Shown here: positions 61,074 through 64,000 of the stretch, one piece after another
Position numbering within the stretch: position 1 is the stretch's first letter
Layout of the letters: each line of letters opens with the position of its first letter
Assembly: GCF_049446155.1 (NCBI RefSeq)
Contig: NZ_JBMSEE010000008.1
Span: 1-64,000 of the forward strand
Direction: 5' to 3'
Origin: Rivibacter sp049446155
Lineage (GTDB): Bacteria > Pseudomonadota > Gammaproteobacteria > Burkholderiales > Burkholderiaceae_C
Length of the DNA stretch: 64,000 nt
Position numbers and translations under genes: made by a program
Notes under the pieces: generated by a model
The model's input: the letters and a program-made list of their open reading frames with translations, nothing else
Databases searched by the model: none
Told to the model about the DNA's origin: nothing

Positions 61074-62581
61074 CAGAACCGCGGCAGGTCAGGAAACGGC
61101 AGCAGCCCGCGCCGCACATGCATCTTTCCGTACTCGGCACAGCGCGCATGGCTGGGGATCACCTTGCCCGGGTTGAGCAGGCCCTGCGGATCGAATGCCG
61201 CCTTGAGCGCGAGCATCTGCGTGCGCTCCTCGGGCGAGAACTGCACGCACATTGAGTTGAGCTTCTCGACGCCCACGCCGTGCTCGCCGGTCACGGTGCC
61301 ACCCATCTCGACGCTGGTTTCCAGAATGTCGGCGCCGAAGAGTTCGGCCCGATGCAGCTGGTCGGGATCGTTGGCGTCGAACAGGATCAGCGGATGCAGG
61401 TTGCCGTCGCCGGCGTGAAAGACGTTGGCGCAGCGCAGGTCGTACTTGCGCTCCATCTCGGCGATCGCGAGCAGGATGTCGGCCAGCCGCTTGCGCGGGA
61501 TGGTCGAGTCCATGCACATGTAGTCGGGGCTGATGCGCCCGCTCGCGGGAAAGGCGTTCTTGCGGCCGGACCAGAACTTCAGGCGCTGGGCTTCGTCTTC
61601 GCTCACCTCGATGCGCGTCGCGCCGCTGGCGCGCATGACCTCGACCATGCGCGCGATCTCTTCTTCCACCTCCTCGGGCGTGCCGTCGCTCTCGCACAAG
61701 AGGATGGCGGCGGCGTCGAGGTCGTAGCCGGCGTGGACGAAATCCTCGACCGCAGCGGTCATCGGCCTGTCCATCATCTCCAGGCCGGCGGGGATGATCC
61801 CCGCGCCGATCACGCTGGCCACCGCCTCGCCGGCGCTTTGCACGTCGGCGAAGCTGGCCATGATGCAGCGTGCGAGCAGCGGCTTGGGCACCAGCTTGAC
61901 GGTGACCTCGGTCACCACGCCGAGCATGCCCTCGCTGCCGATGAACACGGCCAGCAGGTCGAGCCCGGCCACGTCGAGCGCGTCGGCGCCCAGCGTGATC
62001 GGCTCGCCTTCGATCGTGAAGCCGCGCACCTTGAGCACGTTGTGCACCGTGAGGCCGTACTTCAGGCAGTGCACGCCGCCCGAGTTCTCGGCCACGTTGC
62101 CGCCGATCGTGCAGGCGATCTGGCTGCTCGGGTCGGGCGCGTAATAGAGGCCGTGCGGCGCGGCGGCCTCGCTGATCGCGAGGTTGCGCACGCCGCTTTG
62201 GACCACGGCCGTGCGGCTCGCCGGATCGACAGACAAGATCTTGTTGAACTTGGCAAGCGACAGCGTCACCCCCAGCGCGTTGGGCATCGCGCCGCCCGAA
62301 AGCCCGGTGCCCGCGCCGCGCGCGACCACCGGCACGCCGAGCGCGTGACAGGCCTTGAGCACGCCGGCGACCTGCGCCTCGGTCTCGGGCAGCGCCACCG
62401 CGAGCGGCGTCTCGCGATAGGCGGTGAGGCCGTCGCATTCATACGGGACGGTGTCCTCGCGCTGCCACAGCAGCGCATGCGCGGGCAGCACGCTGCCGAG
62501 CGCGTGCAGCACCTGCGACTGGCGCGCGGCGCGGTCGATCGCGGGCGGCGTGAGCCGCTCCTGTGCGGTCAGGTCGTTCAT
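61073..62581 (-). CDS. glcD: Glycolate oxidase catalytic subunit GlcD
   Basis: 502 residues, FAD-linked oxidase. PCMH FAD domain: VPVVARGAGTGLSGGAMP, GLYYAPDPSSQIACTIGGNV, VFIGSEGMLGVVTEVTV. The C-terminal oxidase cap has ANVFHAGDGNLHPLILFD and GGTVTGEHGVGVEK with active-site His residues. Oxidises glycolate to glyoxylate. D-lactate dehydrogenase is the nearest alternative, but glcE and glcF next door settle it. First in the operon. Confidence 0.95.
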   Translation of the reverse strand: MNDLTAQERLTPPAIDRAARQSQVLHALGSVLPAHALLWQREDTVPYECDGLTAYRETPLAVALPETEAQVAGVLKACHALGVPVVARGAGTGLSGGAMPNALGVTLSLAKFNKILSVDPASRTAVVQSGVRNLAISEAAAPHGLYYAPDPSSQIACTIGGNVAENSGGVHCLKYGLTVHNVLKVRGFTIEGEPITLGADALDVAGLDLLAVFIGSEGMLGVVTEVTVKLVPKPLLARCIMASFADVQSAGEAVASVIGAGIIPAGLEMMDRPMTAAVEDFVHAGYDLDAAAILLCESDGTPEEVEEEIARMVEVMRASGATRIEVSEDEAQRLKFWSGRKNAFPASGRISPDYMCMDSTIPRKRLADILLAIAEMERKYDLRCANVFHAGDGNLHPLILFDANDPDQLHRAELFGADILETSVEMGGTVTGEHGVGVEKLNSMCVQFSPEERTQMLALKAAFDPQGLLNPGKVIPSHARCAEYGKMHVRRGLLPFPDLPRF

Positions 62582-62722
62582 GGGGCGAGCTTACGCGCCC
62601 GCAGGCCGCCCGCAACGCCGGCCGACGCGAAGCGGCTGTGACTCGCGTGGAGGGAATCGGCCGCCGCTAGGCGGCCAAGCCCCCTGGAAGGACGGTGAAC
62701 GAAGTGCGCACGGGGGCTCGAT

Positions 62723-63277
62723 TCACGGCTGCGCCGGGGCACTCTCGTAGGGCTTGCGCGGCTTGATGACCGGCAGCTGCGGCTTGGGCGGCTCGTAGGG
62801 CTTGAAGCCTTGCGGCACCGGGAAAGGCTTGGGCGGCTTGGGCGGGCGCACGTGCTGCGGCGGCAGCACCGGCCAGCCGACCACGACGTCCGGCGCGGGG
62901 GCTTCACGCAGCCGCGCCTGCGCGGCTTCGCGTTCGGCCGCCGCGGCGGCGGCGCGCTGGCGCTCGATCTCGAGCGCGGCGTCGCGCTCGCGCTGCTGCT
63001 CGAGCTGGCGCGCGAAGCGCTCGTTGACCGTGGCGGCATCGGCCTCGGCCTTGGCGCGCCGCTCGGCGGCCGAGGCGGCGTCGGCCGGCGGGGCGGCCGG
63101 CACGTCCCAGCGGCGCGTCGTCGTCGCGTTGGCCTGCGGCCGGTCGGTCAGCAGGATGCTGCCGTCGGGCAGGCGCTGCTGAACGATCGCGCGCGCGGGC
63201 TCCTGGGCCTGCGCGAGCCCGCCGGCCAGCGCCGCGGCGCTGGCGACAAGCGCGCGCAGCAGGCGGGCTCCTCTCAT
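62723..63277 (-). CDS. Secreted DUF4124-like protein with Pro/Lys-rich tail
   Basis: 184 residues from ATG 63277. Sec leader RLLRALVASAAALAGGLAQA; then ARAIVQQRLPDGSILLTDRP, a DUF4124-like strand pair; a long Ala/Glu/Arg coiled coil; and a PPKPPKPFPVPQG-type tail that could span the wall or bind a partner. An in-frame ATG at 63379, two bases after the FIST stop, would add repeat-encoded residues and is less likely. Confidence 0.7.
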   Translation of the reverse strand: MRGARLLRALVASAAALAGGLAQAQEPARAIVQQRLPDGSILLTDRPQANATTTRRWDVPAAPPADAASAAERRAKAEADAATVNERFARQLEQQRERDAALEIERQRAAAAAAEREAAQARLREAPAPDVVVGWPVLPPQHVRPPKPPKPFPVPQGFKPYEPPKPQLPVIKPRKPYESAPAQP

Positions 63278-63301
63278 GTCGCTGTACAACCCAGCGGGCG
63301 C

Positions 63302-63373
63302 GGTGGATCCGGCTTTGCCGGTCCACTCGCGCCGCCCCCTTGAGGGGGAGGCGCCGAAGGCGCTTCGGGGGTG
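63302..63373. repeat. Intergenic GC hairpin repeat
   Basis: GTGGATCCGGCTTTGCCGGTCCAC, GCCCCCTTGAGGGGG and GGCGCCGAAGGCGC follow one another. Such mosaics recur between genes in Burkholderiales. It lies between the FIST gene and the DUF4124-like gene and is open in the latter's frame. Confidence 0.6.
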
Positions 63374-63380
63374 GTCCATT

Positions 63381-64000
63381 TCAGGCCGCCTCAGTGAACA
63401 CCGTCAGCACGCCGGTGTAGCCATAGAGATGGCGGTGGCCGATCTCGCCGGCCGCGAAGAAGCCGGCCAGCGGGACGTCGCCCAGCGCGTGGCGCAGGAT
63501 CTGCAGCTCGGCCGACGGCGCGCCGAAGTGCGGACCGCCGCGCCCGGTGCAGCTCGCGTACAGCGCGCCGACGATGCGGCGCGCGCCGGGCCAGGTGGGC
63601 GCGACCTCGTGCTCGGCCGGCGTGCGCGCGGCCGCGGCGCGCGCAGGGCTGGACGCGGCGGCGACGGCATAGGGCAGCTCCTCGGGCTCGAGCTCGCTGC
63701 GGATCTCGGCGGCGATGCGCATCAGGTCGCGCCGCGCGGCGTCAGCGTCGCGGCGGCAGAACGCGAGCTGCCAGCCGGGCTCGGCAATGTCCGCGATCGC
63801 GACGCCGCGCCGGCCGGGGTCGATGCCGACCAGATGGCGCACGCGCACGTCGCGGCCGAACTGGCCCGGACGCTCGAGCGCGGTGTCGCCCGGCTCGCTC
63901 AGGCCGACCAGGGTCTGGCGCATCATCGACAGCGCCTCGCGCGGATGCGTTTCGTCGGTGCCCAGGTCGGCGAGCAGGCAGTCGAGCGCCGGCTGGCCGT
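63381..64000 (-). CDS. FIST-domain sensor protein, C-terminal part (cut by window edge)
   Basis: The frame is open to the window end. ASCTGRGGPHFGAPSAELQI, LGDVPLAGFFAAGEIGH and YGYTGVLTVF are the FIST_C signature, a putative small-ligand sensor used in signalling. MMRQTLVG at 63926 is internal, since in-frame coding (LLADLGTDETHPREALS) continues upstream. The N-terminal FIST domain lies beyond the window. Confidence 0.85.
   Translation of the reverse strand, partial: GQPALDCLLADLGTDETHPREALSMMRQTLVGLSEPGDTALERPGQFGRDVRVRHLVGIDPGRRGVAIADIAEPGWQLAFCRRDADAARRDLMRIAAEIRSELEPEELPYAVAAASSPARAAAARTPAEHEVAPTWPGARRIVGALYASCTGRGGPHFGAPSAELQILRHALGDVPLAGFFAAGEIGHRHLYGYTGVLTVFTEAA

Overview
The window is about 70% GC by eye. 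Gene content and style point to a betaproteobacterium of the order Burkholderiales, near the Rubrivivax/Methylibium/Leptothrix group: Bug-type solute receptors, an Lrp-ornithine cyclodeaminase pair, a GlpSTPQUV glycerol importer, a split GlcDEF glycolate oxidase, and dispersed hairpin repeats rich in CCCTCTCCCG. No rRNA, tRNA or CRISPR array was seen. One run of 100 N (5144-5243) is a scaffold gap that breaks a diguanylate cyclase gene. The 123 bases on its two sides are identical, which suggests an assembly overlap.

Layout. 0-3 kb: end of an IS481-type insertion sequence, a TetR regulator with a palindromic operator at its own start and a second, perfect copy before a small membrane peptide and an alpha/beta hydrolase, then a small gene behind a good sigma-54 promoter. 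3-11.3 kb: NCS2 nucleobase permease, two paralogous TPR-GGDEF diguanylate cyclases, and a convergent GAF-PAS-PAS hybrid histidine kinase. 11.3-14.4 kb: two divergent Bug receptors and a questin-oxidase-like protein. 14.5-18.3 kb: two paralogous lipoproteins with EF-hand-like modules and predicted seven-bladed propellers. 18.4-31 kb: Lrp/ornithine cyclodeaminase, Old Yellow Enzyme, HDOD protein, OPT transporter, a NitT/TauT-type ABC importer, receiver protein, glutathione peroxidase, aromatic aminotransferase, GST and EamA exporter. 31-42.7 kb: glycerol catabolism, with glpR-glpK divergent from glpD-glpSTPQUV. 42.7-57 kb: mixed small genes (GFA, YciI, GNAT, VOC), a MalT-like regulator, an AraC-EamA pair, a lower-GC patch with an IS110 scrap, pyrF, and an antitoxin with a beheaded TumE toxin. 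57.4-62.6 kb: glcD-glcE-lrgA-lrgB-glcF on the minus strand. 62.7-64 kb: a DUF4124-like protein and a FIST protein cut by the window edge.

How it works together. Glycerol enters through GlpSTPQUV, is phosphorylated by GlpK and oxidised by GlpD, probably under GlpR acting on phased AACGA boxes. Glycolate is oxidised by GlcDEF; an LrgAB pair inside that operon is the probable glycolate permease.

The least expected pattern concerns operon spacers. At six junctions (GGDEF-GGDEF, glpT-glpP, glpP-glpQ, glpU-glpV, LuxR-YciI, glcD-glcE) the spacer is a stop-free mini-ORF. Its start codon overlaps the upstream stop, and its stop overlaps the downstream start. Several of these spacers are made of repeat DNA. 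They look like relay cistrons that carry translational coupling across inserted sequence.
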